NCBI RefSeq assembly: GCF_008274585.1
Contig: NZ_VTRT01000008.1
Span: 1 to 64,000 of the forward strand
Origin: Pedobacter sp. BS3
GTDB lineage: Bacteria > Bacteroidota > Bacteroidia > Sphingobacteriales > Sphingobacteriaceae
Reading direction: 5' to 3'
DNA: 64,000 bases
Positions 28,443 to 37,732 of the stretch are shown here, piece after piece (the stretch's first letter is position 1; the number at the start of each line of letters is the position of its first letter). Under the pieces are notes generated by a model. It made no database searches. It worked only from the letters and a program-made list of their open reading frames with translations, and was not told the DNA's origin. The position numbers were made by a program, and so were the translations under genes.

Positions 28443-28497
28443 GTTGTGACCGGGTTGTTCTGCCTTTAAGCGCCGCAGACAAAAAACCGGGTACAAC
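28443..28497 (-). other. Nested inverted repeat downstream of a beta-helix gene
   Basis: An outer arm GTTGTGACCGG pairs with CCGGGTACAAC in 9 of 11 positions and encloses a perfect inner TCTGC/GCAGA stem. It lies 13 bp after the stop codon of the gene at 28510. There is no T-run after it, so it is more likely a 3'-end stabilising structure than an intrinsic terminator, or it may be chance. Confidence 0.3.
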
Positions 28498-28509
28498 AAA
28501 CATTCTTAC

Positions 28510-29628
28510 TTAATTAAAAAATATGCTAATATCGCCCCAACCACTCCATCCTTTAAATTGAGCACCATATTTAGGGAAACTACCCATTACAACTGTATGG
28601 GTTATATCAACATTTGTGTTGTTACTGATTTTTATATCGTCTGTGTTTACATCAAAATTTTGCCTGAGTAATCTTTTCTTTTCTTCAGGAGTACCGTTTA
28701 CCAGGATTTCACCTTCGGCGGCTGTTAAAAGATAGTGTTTGCCAACAGGGTCAAAGCCATAATGATGAAAAGCTATAGCATTTTTGGTATTTTTAAAGTG
28801 ATTGCCTGTAAAGGTATAATGAGTGGCAAACGTCTCATCCCCAGGGTCAATATTATTGAAAAGCGGAACCGAAATAAATGGATATACCGGGAATTTTTCA
28901 GTGCGCACAAATGTTGAGTTCTCCACATCTCCGTAATCACAATGGTCTCTAAAACGCACATAATCACCTGTACAATCTTCAAAATAACAGCCAACCACAT
29001 GAATATTAGAAGCGTAATGAGCATGATACATGAAATGAGAATGACTATCAATACCTACCCGCTTAAATGAACAATCTTTGTAGGTAACACTTGATGTGCC
29101 CTGCTGATGTACACCTGTTGCACCATAGATAATTCCTCTCATATCAGTCCAGGTGCAGTTATCTACCAATATATTTTCTGTCGTGTTGTCTTTACCTGAT
29201 GTTATCTGAAGTGCATAACCCAGCTTTCCACTGCCTGTAAAATTGAAGTTCCTGATAATAATATTTTGTGAATTTTTAACAGCCATCAATACTGATTGTT
29301 GTTTATAGCCAACAGGTACGGTGAACAAGGTATTCTGGCCATCACCTTCCAGTGTTAAAGCGTTTTTTTTATTGCCCATTTCTTCCAGTATAAACGGTTT
29401 TTCAGTATAGGCTCTTGCATAATCCCCGCTCATAAACTTTACTATTACAGGTTCTTTTCGCAGTGTTTTTTGAACTTCTATCCAAAACCCTGCGTTTAGA
29501 AAGTCTGCTGCATTCTCAACAGACATTCCATTACCGTTACCTTGTTTAACAGGAGCTGCGTACCGGATCATTGCCATACTATTTAATGAGGCAAATAGTA
29601 TCCAGAAAAGAAATAATCTAACTTTCAT
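28510..29628 (-). CDS. Secreted parallel beta-helix protein (paralogue 2 of 3)
   Basis: A 372-residue protein with a cleavable signal (cut near 20) and no lipobox, so probably periplasmic. The whole mature part is beta-helix, with the family marks LNAGFW-x-x-VQ, GIDSHSHFMYHAHY, GDYVRFRDHCDYGDV and NNIDPGDETFATHYTF. It is closer to paralogue 3 upstream (shared GDYVRFRD and CDYG blocks) than to paralogue 1. A polysaccharide lyase or glycosidase role is inferred from fold and neighbours. The gap to paralogue 3 is only 6 bp, suggesting a recent tandem duplication within the operon. Confidence 0.75.
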   Translation of the reverse strand: MKVRLFLFWILFASLNSMAMIRYAAPVKQGNGNGMSVENAADFLNAGFWIEVQKTLRKEPVIVKFMSGDYARAYTEKPFILEEMGNKKNALTLEGDGQNTLFTVPVGYKQQSVLMAVKNSQNIIIRNFNFTGSGKLGYALQITSGKDNTTENILVDNCTWTDMRGIIYGATGVHQQGTSSVTYKDCSFKRVGIDSHSHFMYHAHYASNIHVVGCYFEDCTGDYVRFRDHCDYGDVENSTFVRTEKFPVYPFISVPLFNNIDPGDETFATHYTFTGNHFKNTKNAIAFHHYGFDPVGKHYLLTAAEGEILVNGTPEEKKRLLRQNFDVNTDDIKISNNTNVDITHTVVMGSFPKYGAQFKGWSGWGDISIFFN

Positions 29629-29634
29629 TTTATA

Positions 29635-32226
29635 TTATTTAAAAAATCTTACACTTTGTTTCCGGTTACCGGCTATTAAAGAAGCTATATAAATTCCGCT
29701 ATTTAGGTTAGCCGGCAAGGTTACAGTTGTTTGGCCCCGGTTTAAACTTATGTTAGCTTCAGCTAATTTGCAACCCATAATATCGTATATAAAAATTTGT
29801 CCGGACATTATTCCATCAGCATAAATTGTTGCTATAAGATGGTTATCTACGGTAGCATATATATTGAACCCATTATGTTTTAAACCTGCATTAATAGCTA
29901 TTATTTTACCGGTGAATGTAGTTGTTCCATCCATATCAACCTGCTGTAACCGGTAATAATTAACTCCCTGAACGTAATTATCATCTATAAATGAATAGTT
30001 ATGCCTCTTGTCAGAATTTCCGGCCCCTGTTACGTTGCCTATCTTGTTAAAAACTGCGCCGTCAGTTGATTGCAGTATGTTAAAACGTAAATTATTCTGT
30101 TCAGAAACCGTTACCCAGTTTAACCTGATGCCTTTGTCAGATAAAATTCCTTCAAAAGAAACCAGGCTTACCGGAAGAGCTGCACTGGCAAAACCCATCC
30201 GGATACTACCCAAGGTGGCTGTAGCCGAGTTATCCTGAATTACGTTTGTTTCGCTATTTGTACCATGTAGCATGAAACTATTTATTACAGTACCCGTTGT
30301 AAGCTGGTTTGCAGGTAAGCCCGTTGTGTTTAACTTTACTCCATCTGCCCATATATCATAAGTTCGTGGAGTTACTATATATTCTATACCGTCTCGAACA
30401 TAGATATGATCAACCGCTGAATTATTACAGTAAATCTCTATATTATACAGTTGCCCACGTTTGAAAAAAGTATTATTTATTTCAGTGTATGAAGCATTAC
30501 CTGTTTCTTCCGTTTTTTTTCTGTACTGAAAACTAATGCGGGACGGATTACTTGTTTTTATCTCCCAACGGAAGGCGTTAAAGATTTCCGGATTTGAAGT
30601 GTTGCCGGTAGCCGTCAGGGTACTGGCATTGCTAAACATGCCGGCACTGCCAGGGGTACTGTTATTGCCTAATATCGCTGTCCAAATAGCACGTGTACTT
30701 GTACTATCATTAAACTCAATAGTAAAAAACAGACTGGCAACGGCCGATGTTCCATTAATATCATACATGGAAAATTTTGCCGGGTTGCCTGAGCCGGAAG
30801 CATTGATCTTCAACGTTGAATAACCGGGATCTGCATCTTGTAACGTAAAAATGGCGTTTGAACTGGGATAACCGACCCTGGTTACACCTCCGCCGTCAAC
30901 TGTTGGAATATAGGGCAAAAAACCGGGTGAACTTTGAGTAGATGTTGAATTAATGCCAACTGTTAACGGCGGTGTGCCTGTAAACACTTTACCCATATTG
31001 CCTGTGCCTGCCCCTAAGTTGTATGCCAGGCTTGTATTTTCGTTTTTCCATGTACCCGGGGTAGTGTTGGATGTAAGCTCCCAAGATAATGGAGTTGCGC
31101 TGGTATTTACCGTAGCTGTTATGTCGCCAATACCGGTCCAACCTTTTGATACTGCCCCATAGGCTGTTTTACTACTCATGGTCACTTTATAGGTTAATGA
31201 GCCGAATGTGTTATTATAAATCCTGACCTCATCGGTATTAATCTTAAAATTACCAAGCAACAAGCTTTTCTTTTGTACAGTTGTTCCTGATGTTAGAACA
31301 GCGCCTTCTGCCGCCGTTAACAGGTAGTTGCATCCTACGGGATCAAAGCCCTGACTTAAAAATCCAATAGGATATGAAATATTGCCGAAGCTATTTCCTG
31401 TAAAGGCATAATGTGTTGCAAAGGTTTCATCACCCGGATCAACATCATTAAAAAGCGGCATATTAATAAAGTAATAATCAGGGAAACCGCTGTTGCGAAT
31501 AAATGTGCTTCCTTTTACGACGCCATAATCGCAATTATCTCTAAACCGCACATAATCGCCTGTGCAATCCTCAAAATGGCAATCTATAATGCTGATATGG
31601 TGACAATCGTAAGCATTATAAATCATGTGCGAACCACTATTTAAACCAATTCGCTTAAACGTACAGTTTTTATAGGTAACGTAGCTCGTGCCTCCGTATG
31701 AGCAACCTGTTGCACCATAAACAATGCCACGCACATCTGTCCAGGTACAAGCTTCTATTAATATATTTTTAGTGAAATTTCCGGTGCTGCCCGATGTTGT
31801 TATACGTAGCACATAATTAATGCCTCCATTACCGGTAAAGTTAAAGTTTCTAACAGTGATATTCCTTGAATTACGGATATCTACCATTACCGGTTGTGTT
31901 GCATAACCAGTTGGAATTGTAAATATGGTATTTGTTCCATCACCCTGAAGCAATAAGGCATGTTGACCGTTCCCCATGCTTTCCAATACCAAAGGGGTCT
32001 CGGTATATGCACGCCTGTAATCTCCGGCCAGGAAATTAACTGTTACATCATCGTGCCGTAACAATAATTGCACATCCGACCAAAAAGCTGCATTCAGAAA
32101 ATCTGCCGCATTTATTGCCGATAGTCCGTTACCGCTACCCAGAGTGGCGGGCGCAACATACCGCACAAGCTGCCCATAACCCATGTACGGGATCAGCAAA
32201 CTCAGCCATAAGCATAATCTTTTCAT
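29635..32226 (-). CDS. T9SS-exported parallel beta-helix protein (paralogue 3 of 3)
   Basis: An 863-residue multidomain protein: signal peptide (to about 18); beta-helix domain (about 20-380) with LNAAFW, GLNSGSHMIYNAY and NDVDPGDETFAT; a central beta-sandwich that looks lectin- or laminin-like (about 390-680); a Fn3-like segment (LVSFEGILSDKGIRLNW); and a type A T9SS sorting domain ending GNRKQSVRFFK. It is the surface-exported counterpart of the two shorter paralogues. In the mid-helix motif the His-Ser-His of the others reads Ser-Gly-Ser-His, so one conserved position has changed. Fourth gene in the unit led by the cytoplasmic Gfo/Idh at 36086. Confidence 0.8.
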   Translation of the reverse strand: MKRLCLWLSLLIPYMGYGQLVRYVAPATLGSGNGLSAINAADFLNAAFWSDVQLLLRHDDVTVNFLAGDYRRAYTETPLVLESMGNGQHALLLQGDGTNTIFTIPTGYATQPVMVDIRNSRNITVRNFNFTGNGGINYVLRITTSGSTGNFTKNILIEACTWTDVRGIVYGATGCSYGGTSYVTYKNCTFKRIGLNSGSHMIYNAYDCHHISIIDCHFEDCTGDYVRFRDNCDYGVVKGSTFIRNSGFPDYYFINMPLFNDVDPGDETFATHYAFTGNSFGNISYPIGFLSQGFDPVGCNYLLTAAEGAVLTSGTTVQKKSLLLGNFKINTDEVRIYNNTFGSLTYKVTMSSKTAYGAVSKGWTGIGDITATVNTSATPLSWELTSNTTPGTWKNENTSLAYNLGAGTGNMGKVFTGTPPLTVGINSTSTQSSPGFLPYIPTVDGGGVTRVGYPSSNAIFTLQDADPGYSTLKINASGSGNPAKFSMYDINGTSAVASLFFTIEFNDSTSTRAIWTAILGNNSTPGSAGMFSNASTLTATGNTSNPEIFNAFRWEIKTSNPSRISFQYRKKTEETGNASYTEINNTFFKRGQLYNIEIYCNNSAVDHIYVRDGIEYIVTPRTYDIWADGVKLNTTGLPANQLTTGTVINSFMLHGTNSETNVIQDNSATATLGSIRMGFASAALPVSLVSFEGILSDKGIRLNWVTVSEQNNLRFNILQSTDGAVFNKIGNVTGAGNSDKRHNYSFIDDNYVQGVNYYRLQQVDMDGTTTFTGKIIAINAGLKHNGFNIYATVDNHLIATIYADGIMSGQIFIYDIMGCKLAEANISLNRGQTTVTLPANLNSGIYIASLIAGNRKQSVRFFK

Positions 32227-32299
32227 TGTATTGTATTTTAGGTTAAAGACTGTTTGTCCTGATGTAAAACGATATGTATTACCCGCAATTATTTAACCA

Positions 32300-33502
32300 T
32301 CACACTTCTCTTATCATGCGCTCAAGCTGCGTAATTCCAAGCATTAAAAACCGTGGGTGATGATAATTTTCAATGCGTGTCCCTTCTTCCTGAAAAGTCA
32401 TTTTTCTATCGCCACCAATATTCCAGAGCGCATATCCATACTTTTTAAGCGGATAATTATTTATAACATAAGTATATACTTTATCAAACCACCGGTAAGC
32501 CCATGCATCGCTACTGTGAGATATCAAAAGCAAAAGACCAACCAGCACTTCATGTTGCGCCCATAACACTTTCTCTAACAGCCATTTATTTTGTTCAACA
32601 CTCTCTAAACAATGAAAAACACCACCATAAACATCATCCCATGCAACTTCTACGTGACGTTTAAACAAAGCCGATGATTGGTCGAAAAGCGTACAATCTT
32701 TACGTCTGATAGCTTCGTCCATTATCATCCACAGCGCTTCAATAGCGTGACCGATATAAACAAATTGTGATAAAGAGCCGTCCGGAATACTCAAGTCATG
32801 GTTCAGAAATTCGATCATCAAGTTAAACTCTTTATTGAGATGCTTATTCAACAAGGCTTCAATACACCTGTCGGTCAAAGTTTTGATCTGCTCATCCGGC
32901 TGCTGTTTTAACAAACTGGTAGATAAATTTAACAGTATCATCCAATGCCCTAAAACCCGGGCTGCTTTGATAGTTGGCACATCTGATCGATAGTCAAAAT
33001 CATACACATAATTCTCACTGTCATATATCTCAACACATCGAAGTATAATTTCTTTGGCTTTATCTGTATACTCTTCTTTTCCTGTTGCCTGGGCATATTC
33101 TATGAATCCCCCGGCAATAAACAGATTTCCATATATATCGGGAGTATGCTCATCAAGCAATTCCCCCGTGCGGGTGTACGACCAGGGCCAGAACGGCTCA
33201 TCAGGTAATTTAATTTTCATTACTAGCTCTACTGTTTTCTGAACGATATCTAAGTACTTGATATTTTTGTCGATATGGTTATATAGAAATGAATAAACCC
33301 AGATTCCCCGACCGTCAAACCAGGTACGTTTATTGGTTGTTATGTTGTTCCCTGCCCTATCGGTATTACACATAAATCCACCATATTCATGATCGATAAT
33401 ATATTGATCCATAAATGGCAAAAAATCATCAAATAGATATTTTTTGTATTGCTCTAATAATTCGCCGGGAGTTAAACCCGCTAATTTGGGTAGCAGCTGC
33501 AT
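32300..33502 (-). CDS. N-acylglucosamine 2-epimerase (AGE) family protein
   Basis: A 400-residue cytoplasmic (alpha/alpha)6-barrel enzyme. Family marks include EYGGFMCNTDRAGN, KRTWFDGRGIWVYS, the EYAQATGK segment, NLMIEFLNHD and the late ENYHHPRFLMLG with catalytic-region His residues. Members interconvert C2 epimers such as N-acetylmannosamine and N-acetylglucosamine, or mannose and glucose, or epimerise cellobiose. With nagA/nagB in the same regulon, an N-acyl-hexosamine substrate is attractive but not proven. It lies 8 bp after the symporter gene. Confidence 0.85.
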   Translation of the reverse strand: MQLLPKLAGLTPGELLEQYKKYLFDDFLPFMDQYIIDHEYGGFMCNTDRAGNNITTNKRTWFDGRGIWVYSFLYNHIDKNIKYLDIVQKTVELVMKIKLPDEPFWPWSYTRTGELLDEHTPDIYGNLFIAGGFIEYAQATGKEEYTDKAKEIILRCVEIYDSENYVYDFDYRSDVPTIKAARVLGHWMILLNLSTSLLKQQPDEQIKTLTDRCIEALLNKHLNKEFNLMIEFLNHDLSIPDGSLSQFVYIGHAIEALWMIMDEAIRRKDCTLFDQSSALFKRHVEVAWDDVYGGVFHCLESVEQNKWLLEKVLWAQHEVLVGLLLLISHSSDAWAYRWFDKVYTYVINNYPLKKYGYALWNIGGDRKMTFQEEGTRIENYHHPRFLMLGITQLERMIREV

Positions 33503-33510
33503 ATTCTGTT

Positions 33511-34983
33511 CTATTTATCGCTGTTTAATGACATCAGTAACTTATCTGCCTCAGGCTTAAGTGTGGCTTTAGAAAGCATGCCCCAACCAATATAAATAAT
33601 CATAGATGTTATAATGGGTGCCGATATATCCAGAGCAAGGCTTTCGGTATTCAGGAATTTAGTTATAACAAAGGTTAATAAGCCTCCGAAAATAGACAGC
33701 AAGGCTGCCCGACTATCACAATGCTTAAAAGTTGGTAACAAACCGAATATCATTGGAACTGCTGTTGGACCAACCAAAGCTGCAAACCAGGAAATAATCA
33801 GTCCGAATACACCACCAAATGATTTTGATTGCAGCGCAATAATGATGGTTACGAGGATAAAAAGAAAAGTGGTTACACGAGCTATCAGCAACATTTTCCT
33901 GCTGCTATAGAATTTCACTTTTTTATATACTATAGGTAAAATATCGCGGGTTATAACTGCTGATATAGTATTGGCATCAGCTGCAGTCATTGCCAATGTA
34001 TTACCAAACATGGAGGCCAATAATAAGCCAATAAGGCCGTGGGGTAGAAACCGCATGGCCAGCAAGGGATAGGATTTAGTAGGGTCTGATAGGTTTTCTA
34101 AAAAAATTGGTGCAGCAAACATCGGGAAGAATAATACAAGTGGCCATATCAGGTACAACAGCATGGATAACATGGCTGCTTTACGGGCTTCGGAGCCCGA
34201 CGAGGATGATATAAACCGCGTTGCCAGATGCCATGTGCCGCCACTATAACTGAAGAAGCTTACAATCATATATGAAACGGCAAATCCAAATGTATAAGGT
34301 GAATTGAATAACGCTGAATGTGATGACGGCAGTTTATCCCACATGGTAAAGATACCATTCGCCCCGTCACCTAACTCCAATAAAACCATTATCAACATTA
34401 ATATTCCGGCAACAAACTGAATGAGGAAAGAGGCTAAATCATTAACCACATCAGCCCATAGGCCGCCCATCGTTATATAAACCATGCTTACGGCACCCAC
34501 AATTAAAATACCTGTGATAATAGGCAGACCAGTAAATGCATTAATTAAAATACCTATTGCTGCCCACTTTGCGCCTACATCAAATATTTTTATTAATACT
34601 CCGCTCCAGGCCATAACTTGCTGGGTTGGCAGGTTATAACGTAATGATAGATATTCTGTTGGCGATTGAATGCCTGCCTTGGAACGAAGCCGGGCCCAGC
34701 GGGGAGCGATAATAAATGTAGTGCCAATCATGGCTAAAGCAATACTTAATGCCCACCAGATATACAATGCAAAACCATGAGTATAAGCTATTGCTGCATA
34801 AGCTACAAATACAGCTCCGCTATACCCCGAAACATGATGTGAAACTCCTGACAGCCACCAGGGTAATTTACCACCTGCGGTATAAAAGTCGGCTGACGAT
34901 TTAATACGGCTGTATCCCCACAAGCCCATAGCTATGAGGATAAAAAAGTATACGGCTAATACAATGTAATCTATTCTTTCCAT
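33511..34983 (-). CDS. Sodium:solute symporter (SSS family)
   Basis: A 490-residue inner-membrane protein with about 13 predicted transmembrane helices, opening IDYIVLAVYFFILIAMG. Conserved: the SGYSGAVFVAYAAIAY helix, the PTEYLSLRYN loop, and AMTAADANTISAVITRDI with sodium-site small/hydroxyl residues. The family carries sugars, sialic acids, myo-inositol and other solutes with sodium. Its position between the AGE-family epimerase and a cytoplasmic Gfo/Idh indicates import of the monomer or small product of the locus. Specificity is not readable. Confidence 0.9.
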   Translation of the reverse strand: MERIDYIVLAVYFFILIAMGLWGYSRIKSSADFYTAGGKLPWWLSGVSHHVSGYSGAVFVAYAAIAYTHGFALYIWWALSIALAMIGTTFIIAPRWARLRSKAGIQSPTEYLSLRYNLPTQQVMAWSGVLIKIFDVGAKWAAIGILINAFTGLPIITGILIVGAVSMVYITMGGLWADVVNDLASFLIQFVAGILMLIMVLLELGDGANGIFTMWDKLPSSHSALFNSPYTFGFAVSYMIVSFFSYSGGTWHLATRFISSSSGSEARKAAMLSMLLYLIWPLVLFFPMFAAPIFLENLSDPTKSYPLLAMRFLPHGLIGLLLASMFGNTLAMTAADANTISAVITRDILPIVYKKVKFYSSRKMLLIARVTTFLFILVTIIIALQSKSFGGVFGLIISWFAALVGPTAVPMIFGLLPTFKHCDSRAALLSIFGGLLTFVITKFLNTESLALDISAPIITSMIIYIGWGMLSKATLKPEADKLLMSLNSDK

Positions 34984-35027
34984 TAAGTTTACTGATAATA
35001 ATTTATGTTAATTAATGATTTTATTAT

Positions 35028-36086
35028 TTATAGTGGTAACCGAATTGGTTGCCCGATTTGTGCACTTTTATATATGGCAAGGATAATTTCTACAGATTTA
35101 CGCCCATCGAATTCATCGACTAAAGGTTTTCTACCTGTACGAATAGCCTGAATCATATCTTCTATTTGTTCCAGATGTCCCATATAACTAATTGATAACG
35201 GATTGGAGACGCCACCTTCTGAAGCATTTGACAATGAGGCTGCCCTGATTTCTTCATCGTCATTGGCCGGATATTCAAATTGCCACTGAATGATATTATC
35301 GTTTTCTACAATGGCTGTTCCCTCAGTTCCCATGATCTCCAATCTCTTAAGTGTACCGGGATATACCGCTGTTGAACATTCAATAGTGCCTAAAGCTCCA
35401 TTAGTAAATCTAAGTAATGCTATGGCTGTATCTTCCACCTCAATGGATGTATGCTTAATATTGCCTGTATAAGCAAATACTGATTCTACCGGCCCCATAC
35501 ACCATTGTAATATATCTACTACATGAATGGCCTGATTCATTAAAGCACCACCGCCATCCAGGCCCCATGTTCCCCGCCATTTTCCTGAACGGTAATATTC
35601 AGCACTCCGGTTCCATTTTACATAAGCGCTACCCATAACCATTTTTCCAAAGCGACCAGCATCAATAGCTTTTTTTAAATGATTGTTACCCGGATAAAAA
35701 CGGCTTGGAAAAACAGCTGATATAATAACATGATTTAATTGTGCGGCATGGATTAGCTTATCAATTTTATCTAACGTTACCTCCAGAGGTTTTTCAATCA
35801 AGCAATGTTTTCCAGCTGTAATTGCCTTTAAAGCTGATTCTAAATGCGCTCCCGAAGGCGTACATATGCATACAATATCTAATTCTTCTATTTTAAGCAA
35901 ATCATCTATTGAAGAACAAGCTTTACAATGGTATTGCAAAGCAAATACCTCGGCTTTAGCCGGAGTTATATTATATACACCTAACAGTTTTGCACTAGTA
36001 ACAGCTTGAATAGCCTGTGCATGAATACTCGCTATTGCCCCGGTACCAATTATTGCAAAGCCAAACACCTTGTTGTATTCTTTCAT
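35028..36086 (-). CDS. Cytoplasmic Gfo/Idh/MocA-family dehydrogenase
   Basis: A 352-residue protein without an export signal. A clean Rossmann motif FAIIGTGAIAS (about 10-20), catalytic-site loop CLIEKPLEV (about 93-101) and the C-terminal domain's GGGALMNQAIHVVDILQW (Gly-rich strand with the catalytic His) are all present. It is the only Gfo/Idh member of the region predicted to be cytosolic, so it probably acts on the imported sugar with soluble NAD(P). It leads a five-gene unit (dehydrogenase, symporter, epimerase, two beta-helix proteins) with an operator 44 bp upstream. Confidence 0.87.
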   Translation of the reverse strand: MKEYNKVFGFAIIGTGAIASIHAQAIQAVTSAKLLGVYNITPAKAEVFALQYHCKACSSIDDLLKIEELDIVCICTPSGAHLESALKAITAGKHCLIEKPLEVTLDKIDKLIHAAQLNHVIISAVFPSRFYPGNNHLKKAIDAGRFGKMVMGSAYVKWNRSAEYYRSGKWRGTWGLDGGGALMNQAIHVVDILQWCMGPVESVFAYTGNIKHTSIEVEDTAIALLRFTNGALGTIECSTAVYPGTLKRLEIMGTEGTAIVENDNIIQWQFEYPANDDEEIRAASLSNASEGGVSNPLSISYMGHLEQIEDMIQAIRTGRKPLVDEFDGRKSVEIILAIYKSAQIGQPIRLPL

Positions 36087-36130
36087 AATCCTTTTGCATT
36101 TATCTGCTAAAATCCCATTTAATTACGCAT

Positions 36131-36144
36131 CGGTAACGTACCCG
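36131..36144. promoter_or_regulatory. LacI-type operator (CGGTAACGTACCCG)
   Basis: Lies 44 bp upstream of the Gfo/Idh gene at 36086; one position (A for T) departs from the consensus. Confidence 0.75.
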
Positions 36145-36281
36145 AAAATAAACAAAAAAAACCTATAAACAAGAATTTATATTTAGTTGGGGAAATAATT
36201 TATTAAAAAACACTATGTGTCATATACTTCTTTTTTTGCCTGTACGCGGATAAATTAATTTACCAATACGCACCGCATTTA

Positions 36282-37703
36282 TCAGCATTCCGGCAAACTT
36301 ACCGGTATGGTAACCGCCAAACCTCCATCGGATGTTTCCTTATATTTAATGCTCATATCTTTTGCAGTTTCCCACATGGCTTTTATTACGCCATCTAACG
36401 TAACTCTTGCATTTTGAGAATTAGTTTGTAAAGCAAGCTGAGAGGCAGTAATAGCTTTAATAGCTCCCATTGCATTACGCTCAATACAGGGAATCTGTAC
36501 CAGACCCGCTATCGGATCGCAAGTTAGCCCCAGATGATGCTCCATAGCAATTTCCGCTGCCATTAATACCTGCTGCTGCGAGCCTCCTAAGCATTCGGTC
36601 AACGCAGCTGCAGCCATTGCCGATGACACTCCAATTTCTGCCTGACACCCGCCCATAGCAGCCGAGATCGTCGCTCCTTTTTTAAAGAGACTGCCAATTT
36701 CAGACGCAGTTAGCATAAATCGTATTATACGATCAATATGAATGCCTTTATTGCAAAAAATTATATCATAGAATAATACTGCCGGTATAACGCCAGCAGC
36801 TCCATTTGTTGGTGCAGTAACTACACGCCCAAAAGCGGCGTTCTCTTCATTAACCGCCAGAGCAAAGCAGCTCACCCAATCCAGGATATATTGAAACTTA
36901 TTACCCGCCTTTCTGATTGCGGTTAACCAGCTATTAAAATCCGTATACTGAGTGGTATTAATAAGGTCTTTATTAATGGAAGCAGCACGGCGTATTACAT
37001 TTAAACCACCGGGTAATATACCCTCTGTATGACAGCCCCTGTATACACATTCATTCATTACCCGGAATATGTTTAAGACTCCTTCACGAATATCTGTTTC
37101 AGAACGCCAGGCCAACTCATTACGCATAATAATATCAGAAACTTTTAAACCCGACTGCAAACACCAATTTAACAGATCATCGGCGGTATGAATAGGAAAT
37201 GGCAATGTAACTTCAGTATTTAGAGAGGTTTTCTCATCAGGATTTATCACAAAACCACCGCCAATTGAATAATATGTTTGTGACAGGGCTTTTCCGTTCT
37301 GAAGAAAAGCCTGAAAGGTAACAGCATTAGGATGAAACGACAACTCCTCTTCAAATAGAAAGCAAATATCATCTGACGCAAACGTAATTTCTTTAAGTCC
37401 TCCAAGAAGTAATTGATGTGAGGTATAAATCTGCTGTACCTTTGAATTAATCCCGGATGTATCAAAGGTAACTGGATCATAACCGCTCAAGCCCAATAGC
37501 ACGGCTATATCTGTTCCGTGCCCCCTACCGGTTTTGGCTAATGAACCGTATAGTAAAATCTTAACCTGCTCAACACTTTCTAATGCCCGTTTTTGTCCAA
37601 GCCATACAACAAATTGTTGTGCAGCCCGCCATGGGCCAAGAGTATGAGAACTGGAAGGACCTATACCTATTTTAAAAATATCAAATACAGATATTTGTGT
37701 CAT
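36282..37703 (-). CDS. sdaA: L-serine ammonia-lyase, iron-sulfur type
   Basis: A 473-residue single-chain enzyme that converts L-serine to pyruvate and ammonia using a [4Fe-4S] cluster. The N-terminal beta domain has [16 protein letters not shown] and the alpha domain has [14 protein letters not shown]. Cluster-ligand candidates are Cys in MGGCQAE, LTCDP and QIPCIERN. Last gene of a nine-gene catabolic operon, 29 bp after the TonB receptor. Its presence suggests that serine or a serine-like 3-hydroxy-2-amino acid arises in this pathway, which is unusual for a glycan locus. Confidence 0.92.
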   Translation of the reverse strand: MTQISVFDIFKIGIGPSSSHTLGPWRAAQQFVVWLGQKRALESVEQVKILLYGSLAKTGRGHGTDIAVLLGLSGYDPVTFDTSGINSKVQQIYTSHQLLLGGLKEITFASDDICFLFEEELSFHPNAVTFQAFLQNGKALSQTYYSIGGGFVINPDEKTSLNTEVTLPFPIHTADDLLNWCLQSGLKVSDIIMRNELAWRSETDIREGVLNIFRVMNECVYRGCHTEGILPGGLNVIRRAASINKDLINTTQYTDFNSWLTAIRKAGNKFQYILDWVSCFALAVNEENAAFGRVVTAPTNGAAGVIPAVLFYDIIFCNKGIHIDRIIRFMLTASEIGSLFKKGATISAAMGGCQAEIGVSSAMAAAALTECLGGSQQQVLMAAEIAMEHHLGLTCDPIAGLVQIPCIERNAMGAIKAITASQLALQTNSQNARVTLDGVIKAMWETAKDMSIKYKETSDGGLAVTIPVSLPEC

Positions 37704-37732
37704 TGTTAACTAAATTTATTATTAACAGCTGT

